DNA of 64,000 nucleotides from Panulirus ornatus (GCF_036320965.1 NC_092265.1:1317001-1381000); one strand, 5' to 3'. Counted from the stretch's first letter, positions 1 through 10,128 are shown. Program-made: numbers and translations. The notes: generated by a model from the sequence alone, not told the origin.

Positions 1-175
1 CATACAAGTCTCTTTACTGCAGACTGGGACTTCCAGAAGATGGGTATTGGTGGTCTGGATGAACAGTTTGTTCATATTTTGAGAAGAGCTTTTGCTTCCA
101 GAGTTTTTCCACCAGAAGTCACTGAGCAGTTAGGTATCAAGCATGTTAAAGGACTCCTACTTTATGGACCTCCAG
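1..175 (+). CDS. NSF: NSF-like AAA-ATPase, partial exon at window edge (start of D1)
   Basis: Read in the frame starting at base 1, this encodes the linker into the first ATPase domain (D1) of [16 protein letters not shown], then [12 protein letters not shown], then [12 protein letters not shown]. The last is the front half of the D1 Walker A loop. The exon ends at 175 with the donor GTGTGT, splitting a glycine codon (G|GC) completed by the exon at 2859. The 5' edge is unclear: a pyrimidine-rich stretch ending in CAG at 20-22 could be an acceptor (exon from 23), or the reading could run on to the left of the window. The N-terminal SNAP-binding domain of NSF must lie outside the window. Family identity is very strong; only the left boundary is uncertain. 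Confidence 0.9.
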
Positions 176-1069
176 GTGTGTTTTGGTATTTGTCTTTTGT
201 AGTAGATTGAATTGAAGGTGTGATAATTCATGAGACCCATACTTTGTCATCTAAAACCAATCACCAAACCCCAGGAAAAACAAATAACTTACCTCTTGGA
301 TCCCCTTCTCTAAACAAACATGACAGTGATGAAGCATACTTGTGGAGTAATGACTTTACAAGCAGTAAACAACTGCCCTTCGAACCAAGTATTAAAGTCC
401 ACTCTTTTAGACATATATTCATCTAAAAATACACTCCTCAGGGATGTAAGAGTTACACTTCTCGCAGGCATTCTGGACACTACCAGTCTCTACAACATTA
501 CAGACATCAGTTCAACATATCATAAGACACTTCATGCCCAAGATGCAATTTCCATACTTGAGACACTGTGCTCTAATTTCTCTATTTTCTTGCACTCACT
601 TTACTCAGACATACACATTTATTACACTTCTTGACCTGGGGTCTTTCTCTGTGCAAGGAGTTACATGGAAGGACAGGTAACAGATTTGGTAATCCATGAT
701 GAGCTAATCAGTTTTACATTTCCTGCATCAGCGAGGTAGTATTATAAACTAAAATTTTGGTAAAAACAATGTCAAAACAGATGGCAGCCCCCCACTCACT
801 TGCCCTGCCAGCTTATTGTCTAGTAGTAAAAAAGGAAAGAAAAATACCAGCTAGTTTGGGGAAGCAACTGTCATGGAAATTTTATCAACAAATAAGTGAG
901 AAAAAGTTCCTAAGCAGTTTAAGAAATGGCTGCACTGGAGCTGGACTTTGAAAAAGAGAGACTAGAATTAAGTGGCATCTCTTAGAGCCAGATTTTTTAC
1001 TGATAACAGATGCTGTATTACTGGTTTTTGTTTACTTGTCGTAGTAAGAATTGGAAGTGTGGCTATCTG

Positions 1070-1180
1070 TATCTCTGACTCATGCTCCCAACTGGAATTC
1101 CCTCGAGGGATGGCCATGGGAATAATCTTTCCAGTGCTGCTGCTTAGCCTTCATGCCTTATCCTTTACAGGCCATTGATA
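1070..1180 (+). repeat. Dispersed repeat, copy 1 (GGAATTCCCTCGAGGG family)
   Basis: The sequence runs from CTCTGACTCATGCTCCCAA through GAATTCCCTCGAGGGATGG to GCCTTATCCTTTACAGGCCA. Related sequence recurs at 57060-57140 and 57660-57780, with shared words such as GGGAACTCCCTCAAGGG and TTAACAGGTCATTGGCA. No protein is encoded. The family is not identified. Confidence 0.5.
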
Positions 1181-1556
1181 GACTTTACATGTGATACATC
1201 CAGAGATGTATCAAATTTTTAACCACTGACAGGAGTAAAACATCTGCCTCCCTGTTATTTTCATACCATTATTTTCGATTACTGAATGTCTAAAGTGAGG
1301 ATATTTTTGTATGTTGCATTGTGAAAACTATTAGGTAACAGAGTTTGATTTTGTTTTTGTTTTTAGAGAATAATTTTAAGCCTGTCAGTCATACTTCAAG
1401 ATGTTTATTTCAGAGTGTTGGATTAGTTTGTTCTTTGAATTCAGTCTAGTTTTTCGTCATCTTTGACCAGAATTAGTGACCAGTTTATTCCAAGTGAGGT
1501 ATGATTATGGCAAGCTTGAGTATTGTATCCTTCATTCTATTGTAAATGTTTTGCTT

Positions 1557-2040
1557 TTATAGCTTATAAGTTACTCTCAACAAACTTGTACCTCTGCAGT
1601 TTGAACACTCACCTGTATCTCCCTTGCCTTTATACAATGGCAACATACATGCATTCTGCCAATCCTCAGGCACCTCACCATGATCCATACATACAGTGAA
1701 AATCCTAACTAACCAGTCACCACAGTCACCCCCTTTCCTAATAAATTCAGCTGCAATACTTTCCACTCCAACCGCCTTGCTACCGTTTTATCTTATGTAA
1801 GGCATTCACCACCTCTTCTCTCTTCACCAAACCACTCTCCATGAATCACTTGATGCTTCCTTGTTCCCTCCATTTCTGGCACACATATCCTCTTAGTCAA
1901 CATTTCTACACTCATTCTCTCCATATGTCCAAACCATTTCAACATACCCTCTTTATCTCTTTCAACCATGCTCCTTTTAGTACCACACCTCTCTCTTACT
2001 TGATCAAAGGTATTTCGAATCAGTATCTTGAATTGGGAAT
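1557..2040 (-). mobile_element. LINE reverse-transcriptase fragments, internally deleted
   Basis: The - strand encodes two separate pieces of the same LINE family seen at 45 and 50 kb. Bases 1557-1790 give the start of the reverse transcriptase (FIRKGGDCGDWLVRIF and LPLYKGKGDTGECSN). Bases 1793-2040 give the C-terminal part (KWFGHMERMS, LTKRIC). The middle of the RT, including the catalytic FADD box, is missing, so the copy is deleted and dead. It sits inside the first NSF intron visible here, antisense to the gene. Confidence 0.8.
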
Positions 2041-2858
2041 GAGGCTTGCAAATGTCATAAGGGCTTTTAGTGGGAGCTGGAGCTTTGTGTAATATTTGCA
2101 AATGAAACATGGGATTACAGAAGGATTTTTAGTTGAGTACTGCAAATGATGTGAATTTCATGACAGTTTAACATGAATTAAGATACAGAATTCAAGGGAA
2201 ATCCGGAGGGTGAAATTATGGAAAAGTACGGGATGAAGATATCAAAGATTGTGCTTTTAGGCCTTGTAAGAATTTAGATACCAAGGATAATTGATGACTA
2301 ACAAAAAATGTAAATTCAGATGAATTGAGAGTAAGAGAAAGCAAAAAATGGAGACAAAGGTAAAATGGAATGACTGATTGAGGTAATATGTGTTTGATGG
2401 TACTATGTATAAATATGTGGTGATGTGATGCACATCACTGCATCAACCTGTTTTGTACCTAGTTTTTCACTGAATATGTGGTGTAGATATTTTGCATGCG
2501 TCATTTCTCACATGTACTGAATCATGATTGTCAGAAACATTCCCAGATATTAGTTATATGATACTTTTGTGCAGTCATATCACCATTTCTGAGTTACTTC
2601 CATACTCCCAGTTTTTAATCTCCATTTCATTTGTGTTTTTGCATGCCTTACATCCCTTAATGTTAAAGATATATACTTTTCTAGAATGTGGGGGTTTTGA
2701 GTTAGGTGTTTTTACTTCACATTGACAAAATATTCAAGTGTAGAAATTTAAGGTACATGGTTGAATTGAGTGTTTTAATGTTTTTGTAATCAGTGAATTA
2801 TCAGATCAGCAATCTTTAATGTTTTTTCTTATTCTACTCTTGTCTACTTTTAATTCAG

Positions 2859-4138
2859 GCACAGGTAAGACACTGATGGCTCGTCAGATAGGCAAAATGC
2901 TCAATACTCGAGAACCAAAAATAGTTAATGGTCCTGAGATACTTGACAAATATGTAGGAGAGTCAGAGGCCAATGTTCGTCGGCTGTTTGCTGAGGCAGA
3001 AGAGGAAGAAAAGAGAATGGGTCCCAATTCTGGTTTACACATTATCATTTTTGATGAGATAGATGCTATCTGCAAACAGAGAGGTTCTGTTGCTGGTAAT
3101 ACTGGTGTGAATGATACTGTTGTAAACCAACTCTTGTCAAAGATTGATGGAGTGGAACAGTTGAATAACATCTTGGTAATTGGCATGACCAACAGAAAAG
3201 ATATGATGGATGACGCATTACTTAGACCTGGTAGATTGGAAATTCAGGTTGAAATTGGACTACCAGATGAACAGGGTCGTTTAGATATTCTAAAGATCAA
3301 AACAGCAAAAATGAAGGAGAATGATAAATTAGATCATGATGTTGATTTAGAAGAAATAGCATCCTTAACCAAAAATTTCTCTGGTGCTGAACTTGAGGGT
3401 CTTGTTGCAGCAGCATCATCTTCAGCCTTGAAACGATATATTCATTTAGGAAATAAAATTGAAGTAGATCCTGATGCAATTGACAAGCTCAAAGTTACTA
3501 GACCTGACTTTATTTATTCACTTGAAAACGATGTAAAACCCTCATTGGGTACAAGTGATGAAGCACTGTCCAAGTTTATTGAGCGAGGCATCATTAATTG
3601 GGGCACAACAAAAGAACTAGTGGAGAAAGGACTGATGTTTGTGAAGCAGGCACAATCTCCAGAAACAAGTAGTCGTTTGTGTTTACTATTAGAAGGAGCA
3701 CCAGCTGCAGGAACAACAGCATTGGCAGCATATTTGGCAAAGAATTCTGATTTCCCTTTCATTAAAGTTATCAATTCTCGAGAAATGATTGGATACTTGG
3801 AATCTTCCAAATGTTTGCGCATTAATAAGATTTTTGACGATGCTTACCGTTCAGAACTAAGCTGCATCTTTATGAATGACCTGGAACATTTGATGGGTTA
3901 CTCACCTATTGGTCCACGGTACCAGTCACTGGTTCTTGATGCACTGTATTCCCTCTTGTCATCTTCCCCTCCTACAGGCCGCAAACTCCTTGTCATTTGC
4001 ACAACTAAACGGCGGTCTGTTCTAGAAGAACTAGGCCTTCTTTCAGCCTTCACTGCTGTTATCAGAGTCCCATACATTACACACCAAAAAGATATCAAGC
4101 TAGTTCTGGAGGAATCACAGGCATTATATCCTGAAGAA
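2859..4138 (+). CDS. NSF: NSF-like AAA-ATPase, large exon (most of D1 and D2)
   Basis: NSF is the hexameric AAA+ ATPase that disassembles cis-SNARE complexes with alpha-SNAP on vesicle and target membranes. The exon starts after a TTTTAATTCAG acceptor and completes the D1 Walker A loop (GPPG|TGKT). It then shows the D1 Walker B stretch [10 protein letters not shown], sensor GMTNR and arginine-finger LLRPGRLE, all canonical. D2 follows from about 3640 and is recognisable by [10 protein letters not shown] before it and by [14 protein letters not shown] and [10 protein letters not shown] within it. Its Walker A reads GAPAAGTT, with threonine (codon 3713-3715) in place of the invariant lysine. 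Its Walker B reads FMNDLE, with asparagine (3875-3877) where NSF normally has aspartate. The exon ends at a GTAAGT donor. The frame is open throughout, so this looks like a divergent expressed gene or paralogue rather than a dead copy, but expression cannot be seen here. Confidence 0.93.
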
Positions 4139-4654
4139 GTAAGTGTACTTAACCATTCGTTTGTTCAGAAATATTATACACAGTAGTTTTGTTAAACATA
4201 GGTTTTTAAGTTATGTATTTTGTAATGTTTAAGTTTTTTGCAATGAAGCCTAAATTCCTAATTAGCTTATGCTGTGCTAGTAAACATGGGAGTTTACATG
4301 TATATTGACTTTAATACTGATGTAGCATGTAGCATTAGCCTCTGATATTTATAAACCTCAGATCTGATGCCAAGATTCCTGTCTCTTGGATAGTTAAAAA
4401 CCTCAGCTTTCTTTCCTTCCCATGGAACTCGAATTAATTGTGGTATGATAAATCATATATTTGAATTAGGTCTATCAATACACAGTGCATAAATCTTTTG
4501 TTTAGTTTTCTCAATTCTTTTTGTTAAAGCAATATTTCCAATTTGATTTAGTTGTATTTAAGTGGTGCCAGGACCATTTTAAAACTTCCATATTAGGATA
4601 GATGGCCTTACTTTCTGTCTTAGAAGCAAGCTGTTAGTTAGACTCTATTCATTT

Positions 4655-4990
4655 CCCTACATGCCCCATACTCCACTCTTTCTTATTTTCTCTCTGGGTC
4701 TTCTGCAGTGCTCAGGAACATGACCATGTCCACTGGGCAGGGTCACAGGTCATAAAGTGTGCTGATGTGAGTGTTTCTATGAAGAGAGAGTATGGGGCAG
4801 TTGAGCAGAAAGTGTTGTGTGCCTTCATTTTGGTAGTTGCACCATGGGCCTAAAGGTTCTTGAAATATGTTGAACTGGTGTTTGTAGTGTGTATGTGTTT
4901 TGTCAGACTCTACCTGCCAGTGGCAACACTTTAGCACCCTGTACAGCAGTAGATATTTGATAGTAAACTGAGAGGCTTTATGCACTTGGT
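4655..4990 (-). mobile_element. LINE C-terminal fragment with CCHC-like knuckle
   Basis: The - strand encodes WCNYQ followed by NEGTQHFLLNCP and then HISTLYDL. This is the cysteine/histidine knuckle and tail typical of the C-terminus of I/Jockey-like LINE reverse transcriptases, where the usual form is CxxC, ETTxHFLLxCP. A related end lies at 54885-55010. The clade is inferred from motif style only. Confidence 0.65.
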
Positions 4991-5289
4991 CCTCCTTATT
5001 TGACTAAGAATGAAGTTAAATGTAATAGAAATATTGTTATTTATTTGAACTTGCTATGTAAATAGCCACATAGTTCAAAAAAAGTATTACTAAAGCATTT
5101 TGAATGTAAACTGAAGGTGTTGAAGTATTTTCCAAATTTATATCTCAGTTTCCTTAAGTGGCTGTTTAAAAGATCTGTTAAAGAACAAGACAAAACTGGT
5201 TCATAACTTTCTGTCACATTTTTTCAACACCAGATCTAATTCAGTTAACATATCAGATGTTGAGAAATCATGTCCCATTCTTTGTTAAA

Positions 5290-5525
5290 TTGATAGTTTA
5301 TGGGAGTCGTGTTTATGGGAGTCGTGATTTCAGTGCATTACACGACAGCTAGAGACTGAGTGTGAACAAATGTGGCCTTTTTTGTCTGTTTTCCTGGAGT
5401 TACCTCGCTGACGCAGGGGGTAGCAATGCTATTACCTGTGGCGTGGGGTAGTACCAGGGATGGATGAAGGCAAGCAAGTATATGTATTTATGTATATGGC
5501 TAGATATGTGTATATATGTTGATAT
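5290..5525 (+). repeat. LINE 3'-UTR fragment, displaced
   Basis: The sequence ATTTCAGTGCATTACACGACAGCTAGAGACTGAG and the following CTACCTCGCTGACGC-type block match the 3'-UTR of the LINE copy at 51717-52985 (compare 52620-52740). Here it precedes the coding part of another copy, so either two insertions abut or the element is rearranged. Confidence 0.6.
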
Positions 5526-6535
5526 GTATATGTTGGGGATGAGAGAGCTTGGGAAGTGAGTCAGTTGTTATTCGCTGATGATACAGCGCTGGTGGCTGAT
5601 TCATGTGAGAAACTGCAGAAGCTGGTGACTGAGTTTGGTAAAGTGTGTGAAAGAGAAAGTTAAGAGTAAATGTGAATAAGAGCAAGGTTATTAGGTACAG
5701 TAGGGTTGAGGGTCAAGTCAATTGGGAGGTGAGTTTGAATGGAGAAAAACTGGAGGAAGTGAAGTGTTTTAGATATCTGGGAGTGGATCTGGCAGCGGAT
5801 GGAACCATGGAAGCGGAAGTGAATCATAGGGTGGGGGAGGGGGCGAAAATTCTGGGGGCCTTGAAGAATGTGTGGAAGTCGAGAACATTATCTCGGAAAG
5901 CAAAAATGGGTATGTTTGAAGGAATAGTGGTTCCAACAATGTTGTATGGTTGCGAGGCGTGGGCTATGGATAGAGTTGTGCGCAGGAGGATGGATGTGCT
6001 GGAAATGAGATGTTTGAGGACAATGTGTGGTGTGAGGTGGTTTGATCGAGTGAGTAACGTAAGGGTAAGAGAGATGTGTGGAAATAAAAAGAGCGTGGTT
6101 GAGAGAGCAGAAGAGGGTGTTTTGAAGTGGTTTGGGCACATGGAGAGAATGAGTGAGGAAAGATTGACCAAGAGGATATATGTGTCGGAGGTGGAGGGAA
6201 CGAGGAGAAGAGGGAGACCAAATTGGAGGTGGAAAGATGGAGTGAAAAAGATTTTGTGTGATCGGGGCCTGAACATGCAGGAGGGTGAAAGGAGGGCAAG
6301 GAATAGAGTGAATTGGAGCGATGTGGTATACCGGGGTTGACGTGCTGTCAGTGGATTGAATCAAGGCATGTGAAGCGTCTGGGGTAAACCATGGAAAGCT
6401 GTGTAGGTATGTATATTTGCGTGTGTGGACGTATGTATATACATGTGTATGGGGGGGGTTGGGCCATTTCTTTCGTCTGTTTCCTTGCGCTACCTCGCAA
6501 ACGCGGGAGACAGCGACAAAGTATAATAAAAAAAA
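5526..6535 (+). mobile_element. LINE (RTE-like?) 5'-truncated copy with 3' tail
   Basis: The copy starts within the RT domain and has one frameshift near 5660, after which a 222-residue frame (5672-6340) is open. It encodes the C-terminal half: CFRYLGVDLAADGTMEAE, MLYGCEAWAMDRVVRRRM, RWFDRVSNVRVREMCG, GVLKWFGHMERMSEERL and GRPNWRWKDGVKKIL. After the stop comes a 3'-UTR in which about 265 bases are missing relative to the copy at 51717, and then the conserved tail ending at about 6530. It is nearly identical to the 45452 copy, which implies recent insertion. LINE clade assignment is tentative. Confidence 0.88.
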
Positions 6536-6539
6536 AAAT

Positions 6540-6655
6540 ATAATGTATATGTATGTGTATGGGCATGTAGGTATGAGTGGATGGGCCTTTCTTCGTCTGT
6601 TTCCTGGTGCTACCCTACTGACGTGAAAAATGGCTATCAAGTATAATAATATAAT
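6540..6655 (+). repeat. Second LINE/SINE 3'-tail copy
   Basis: A further degenerate copy of the GGGC..TTCTTCGTCTGTTTCC..GCTACC tail follows the first and ends in a short TATAATAATA run. It is followed at 6698 by the last NSF exon. Confidence 0.6.
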
Positions 6656-6697
6656 AAGTAAAATGTCATCTCTAACTAAGCTGCATTAACTTTTCAG

Positions 6698-6868
6698 ATT
6701 GATTTGGTAATGAATCACATTTCCCGTGGAAGGGTCTTCGTAGGAGTGAAGAAACTGCTTGGCCTGCTTGATTCTATGCGTGTTATGAAGGGAGTAGACA
6801 CGAGCAAGAGAGTTGTTGCACTTGTGAACTTACTAGAGGATGAAGGAGTATTTACTCCTGAGTTTTAA
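6698..6868 (+). CDS. NSF: NSF-like AAA-ATPase, last coding exon
   Basis: The exon follows a CATTAACTTTTCAG acceptor and joins in phase 0 to the exon ending at 4138. It encodes the NSF C-terminal helical region of D2, including GRVFVGVKKLLGLLDSM, which matches the conserved GKRVFIGIKKLLGLI-type segment of fly NSF, and stops with TAA at 6866-6868 after 56 residues. The C-terminal length is normal for the family, so the protein is not truncated despite its altered D2 site. Confidence 0.9.
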   Translation: MDLVMNHISRGRVFVGVKKLLGLLDSMRVMKGVDTSKRVVALVNLLEDEGVFTPEF

Positions 6869-6997
6869 GTCTAGTGGGAAATAGGTTAGGAATTACACTA
6901 AGAGGATAACAAAAACAGTTTTATTAGAAAAGGTAAGATATATTTAGGAAAGATGCAAAGAATGTTCCTTGAATTGACACACAAATACATTTTGGCA

Positions 6998-7108
6998 AAT
7001 AAATATTTCAGCTATAAACCACTTATATTTTCTTGTCATCTTATATAAAAATAACAGAATCATGAGGTTTCTATACAAAATTTTACTGTGGAATTATGGT
7101 GTAATAAA
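6998..7108 (+). promoter_or_regulatory. Candidate NSF polyadenylation signals
   Basis: AATAAA hexamers occur at 6998-7003 and 7103-7108, 130 and 235 bases after the NSF stop codon. Either could direct 3' end formation. There is no other gene before the convergent INTS1 end. Confidence 0.5.
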
Positions 7109-7224
7109 TGTAAGCATACATACAGAAAATTTCTTCTTATGCACTTGATTATTAGGATGAAAATTAGTTAAATTTTCAACATCTATATTTGCAGAACCTG
7201 GAATAATAGGTGTTTAGTGTGGAA

Positions 7225-7445
7225 AGAAGTTGAGATTATGAAAGGTCTGTGGGGCCTGGATGTGGTTTTGGTGCATTACACATGCAAACTAGAGACTGAG
7301 TGCGAACAGATGTCACCTTTTTTTCGTCTATTTCCTGGCACTACCTTGCTGACACGGGGTGGTGATGCTGTTTCCTGTAGGGTGGGGTGGCACTGAGAAT
7401 GGATGAAGGTAAGTAAGTATGAATATGTACATGTGTATGTATGTA
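7225..7445 (+). repeat. LINE 3'-UTR remnant between NSF and INTS1
   Basis: The words GTGGGGCCTGGATGTGG, TGCATTACACATGCAAACTA and TTCCTGGCACTACCTTGCTG match the 3'-UTR and tail region of the local LINE family in degenerate form. It lies in the roughly 870-base gap between the stops of two convergent genes. Confidence 0.65.
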
Positions 7446-7565
7446 TGTTGATATGGACTCCTGTGGTGTAGCGGTTAGCATTCGCTTTCCTGACCATGAG
7501 GCATTCAGGAGCCACCCAGGGTCGAGTGTATGGTTCAAATCCTGGTTGCGGCAGTCGGTCCACAG
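7446..7565 (+). mobile_element. tRNA-derived SINE-like element with pol III A and B boxes
   Basis: TGGTGTAGCGGTTAGC (7464-7479) matches an RNA polymerase III A box and GGTTCAAATCC (7532-7542) matches a B box. The 52-base spacing is longer than in a normal tRNA, and the acceptor stem does not pair well. This fits a tRNA-derived SINE head rather than a working tRNA gene. It directly abuts the LINE tail on its left. Confidence 0.55.
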
Positions 7566-7661
7566 TCAACCCAATTTAAGTAAATCACTATAATTTCATT
7601 GTTACTTCAGAGTAAAGTACCAGGGTTTCCTATAAATGTTTGATTATCTGAATGCAATATC

Positions 7662-7667
7662 TTTATT
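7662..7667 (-). promoter_or_regulatory. Candidate INTS1 polyadenylation signal
   Basis: The + strand TTTATT is AATAAA on the - strand, 69 bases beyond the INTS1 stop codon, a typical position for the cleavage signal. Confidence 0.55.
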
Positions 7668-7735
7668 TCATTGGAAGGAGGAACTTGAGAAATATAACTG
7701 AAATTTCAAGGTCACCAAATCTAAAAGAATAGGAT

Positions 7736-9916
7736 TTATGCTCCAGTATGAAGGTGGAGTAAGCTCACAGCTTCACTCAGGGAAGCTGTAGCATTGGAAG
7801 AGGCTGTCAATGTAGAAACAAAGGCTGCACTCAGTAGATCAGATGCCTGATCATGCAAAAGTAAAATTACTTCAGGAAGGTGTTCTAAGGCAGTCTCTAC
7901 CACAGCATCATCTTCACTCTTTAAAGCACCAAGTACTGCTTGACCAACACGACCGCCTAGAGCAGGGCGCTGATGCAATAGACGTGAAAGCAAGTCCCAT
8001 GACAAAAGACGCACGTCTCTGTTTTCACTGACAATGCCCTCACAAAATGTGTGTGTGAATGATGGCAAAGCAGCATTAACCCAACGATCTGGTAAGTCAC
8101 TAACTTTTTTAAGAATATCCAACTGCTCTTCTGGCAGTCCTGAAGCTTCCAGTCTGGTTTGTAACTCACCAACCTGTACCATTACCCAGGGTGGTGGGAG
8201 AGGACCATGAGAACCCCCAGCAGGTAAATTGGGATCAGAGTCACAAAGCTGATTTGAAGATGATTCTTTAGGGTGGTCCATACCGCGGGCTGCAGCAATG
8301 GCAGCCAAGGAACGAACAGCAGCAATATCGGGGTGATGCATTTGTAAAGTAGCAAGGAGATTTGAGTGGGTGCACAAATAAGCTCCAGCTGGACCTCCCT
8401 GACATCCAACCCACTCCATTAACAGATGAGAAAATCTAACCAATAAATGTCCCAAGTCATGAGTTCTAGGATGCTCCTTGAATAAAGCCATAAAGCTATC
8501 TAATGTTGGAATCAATGCTGAATGGTGCTGAGGGGCAAATAAGAGAGGCTGGAGTAACTCCAATACACCCAGCACCATTGAAAACAACTCCAAGTAGTTA
8601 CTTGCACGTAATGATGTCAGCTGCAAGTGGTTGGTACCTTTCAGAGAAGCAGCCAGCAAAGGAAGATGGCGTAGAACAATCAGTGGATGGGATGCAGATT
8701 GCTTACGCACTGCAGACTCCAAATCACACATACGCCTGCGAAAGTCTCGGCCTGGTTGAGGTGCAGCAAGCATAGTAAGGAGTGTGTGAAGTGCAACATC
8801 TGCCCCACTTTCCTGTGTTCTGCCTCCGCTAGCTCCAGCAGATACAACCCGGTTTATGGTACCTGGTGTTAAGTATGAAATTATTCGTGGCATCCTCAAG
8901 TAAAGGTGGTAGAGCAGATGCCCAGCTGCCTGTCCACATGAACCTGTTTCCTGAGAGACCTCAGCCAGATGCTCTGCTAAAGCCTTAATAGAGGCATGTG
9001 AGTCATCCAAGCAATGGAGTAGCAAAGGTAAATGAGTCTCCAAGGATATAGTGCCACGTCCAGCTTCTAAAGCTGCTTGACATTCTGCAATCATATACTG
9101 AGACAAATGAACAACCTCTGAAGCACTAAAATCCAACAATGTCTCCCTGGGTGCATGGCGAGGAGTACGACGTTCCCTACCCTGCCATAACTTGGGTACA
9201 TGCAGAACAGCCCACACAAATCCTAAAACTGCAGCAGGATCTAAAGTTGGGCTATGGACACGCAAAAGTGCACGGACACAGTGTTCTAATGTATCCCATC
9301 GAGCCTGGTGTGTGAAAGCAGCCAAAAGATAAGCTTGACTATAACTTCCTTCCTTTCCTTCATTACCACCCCGCTTTTTGAAGAGTAGAATTTGCTGAAG
9401 CTGATCAGACCCTTTTTCCAGTTCTGGATCCAACACCTGCAACCAGTCTAATAGGAGTGCAGTGGGTGGACTGGTTCCGGCTTGAATCTCCTGATCATGC
9501 TTGACTGAAACACCAGATAACAAAAGCTGTGAGAGTGCACCAACTACGGGTGCCATTTTGCCACCCTTCATGGCACACCCCACAATATGACAAATCTCCT
9601 TCTCCAGTTGACTGGGCTTTGTGCCAGCCAAGTGAACCAGAACTTTTTGAGTTGAAGACACATCAACTTCAGCCTGTGGTTCATTTTTCTTTATTTCTTT
9701 ACATTGGATTTCTTCAATGTTAAAGGCCTGAAGAACATGGGTCAAGGGAGACTTCTTTTCAGGTGCCATTCGTAGAATAATGGCGACCAGCTGGCATGTA
9801 AGACTATACAGTTTCTCACAACCTTTCTTATTATGCAAGTTCTTCAGCAATCGGAACAGTGATGCTGAATAGGTGTAGTGATCATGGAGTCCAGCCACAA
9901 AGCCTGGAGCATGCTG
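7736..9916 (-). CDS. INTS1: Integrator complex subunit 1, last coding exon (C-terminal third)
   Basis: This exon follows a CTTAAATTTCAG acceptor on the - strand and encodes the final 726 residues, starting QHAPGFVAGL. It matches the C-terminal half of INTS1 helical repeats: LLLDWLQVLDPELEK (human has LLVDWLEMLDPEV), AYLLAAFTHQARWDTL, FVWAVLHVPKLWQGRERRTP, HPLIVLRHLPLLAASLKG and LELLQPLLF. No enzyme motif is expected: INTS1 is the helical-repeat scaffold of the Integrator, the RNA polymerase II-bound complex that cleaves snRNA 3' ends and attenuates transcription. The stop is at 7736-7738. The NSF gene ends on the opposite strand 868 bases away. Confidence 0.95.
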   Translation of the reverse strand, partial: QHAPGFVAGLHDHYTYSASLFRLLKNLHNKKGCEKLYSLTCQLVAIILRMAPEKKSPLTHVLQAFNIEEIQCKEIKKNEPQAEVDVSSTQKVLVHLAGTKPSQLEKEICHIVGCAMKGGKMAPVVGALSQLLLSGVSVKHDQEIQAGTSPPTALLLDWLQVLDPELEKGSDQLQQILLFKKRGGNEGKEGSYSQAYLLAAFTHQARWDTLEHCVRALLRVHSPTLDPAAVLGFVWAVLHVPKLWQGRERRTPRHAPRETLLDFSASEVVHLSQYMIAECQAALEAGRGTISLETHLPLLLHCLDDSHASIKALAEHLAEVSQETGSCGQAAGHLLYHLYLRMPRIISYLTPGTINRVVSAGASGGRTQESGADVALHTLLTMLAAPQPGRDFRRRMCDLESAVRKQSASHPLIVLRHLPLLAASLKGTNHLQLTSLRASNYLELFSMVLGVLELLQPLLFAPQHHSALIPTLDSFMALFKEHPRTHDLGHLLVRFSHLLMEWVGCQGGPAGAYLCTHSNLLATLQMHHPDIAAVRSLAAIAAARGMDHPKESSSNQLCDSDPNLPAGGSHGPLPPPWVMVQVGELQTRLEASGLPEEQLDILKKVSDLPDRWVNAALPSFTHTFCEGIVSENRDVRLLSWDLLSRLLHQRPALGGRVGQAVLGALKSEDDAVVETALEHLPEVILLLHDQASDLLSAAFVSTLTASSNATASLSEAVSLLHLHTGA

Positions 9917-10128
9917 CTGAAATTTAAGAAAAATTTTATTAACTATTTATTGCATGATATTCAGTACATAACACTTCTCATATATAAATCTTTAATTCAA
10001 TTTCAACTGAACCCTTAATAAAGTTAACACAAATTAATCTTAGACATCTAATTAAGACTCAGGGATCAAATATGATACAAATTATGTGAATGTGTCATTC
10101 AACGTCTAAACTAGTACTATAAACATAC

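Larger units (their letters stand above)
176..2858. other. NSF intron with repeat fragments
   Basis: This intron lies between the Walker A-splitting exons. Apart from the dispersed repeat at about 1070-1180 and LINE fragments at 1557-2040, no gene, RNA or other structure is recognisable; 176-1060 and 2110-2858 are AT-rich unique-looking sequence. Confidence 0.8.
4139..6697. other. NSF intron carrying two LINE families
   Basis: This intron holds an I/Jockey-like LINE end (4655-4990, -) and a young LINE copy with its 3' tail (5290-6650, +). The remainder (4139-4650 and 4991-5290) is AT-rich with no recognisable feature except two adjacent copies of GTTTATGGGAGTCGT near 5297-5327. Confidence 0.75.

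Noticed and set aside
5824..6640. Long open frames (up to 250 codons) on the - strand opposite the LINE, recurring at 45809-46604 and 52013-52488
   Set aside because: They mirror the LINE coding strand, which is poor in the codons whose complements are stops. The predicted peptides are low-complexity Ser/Pro/His-rich and match no protein I know.
7446..7565. A functional tRNA gene
   Set aside because: A and B boxes are present but the cloverleaf cannot be closed with a normal anticodon arm or acceptor stem, and the spacing is too long.
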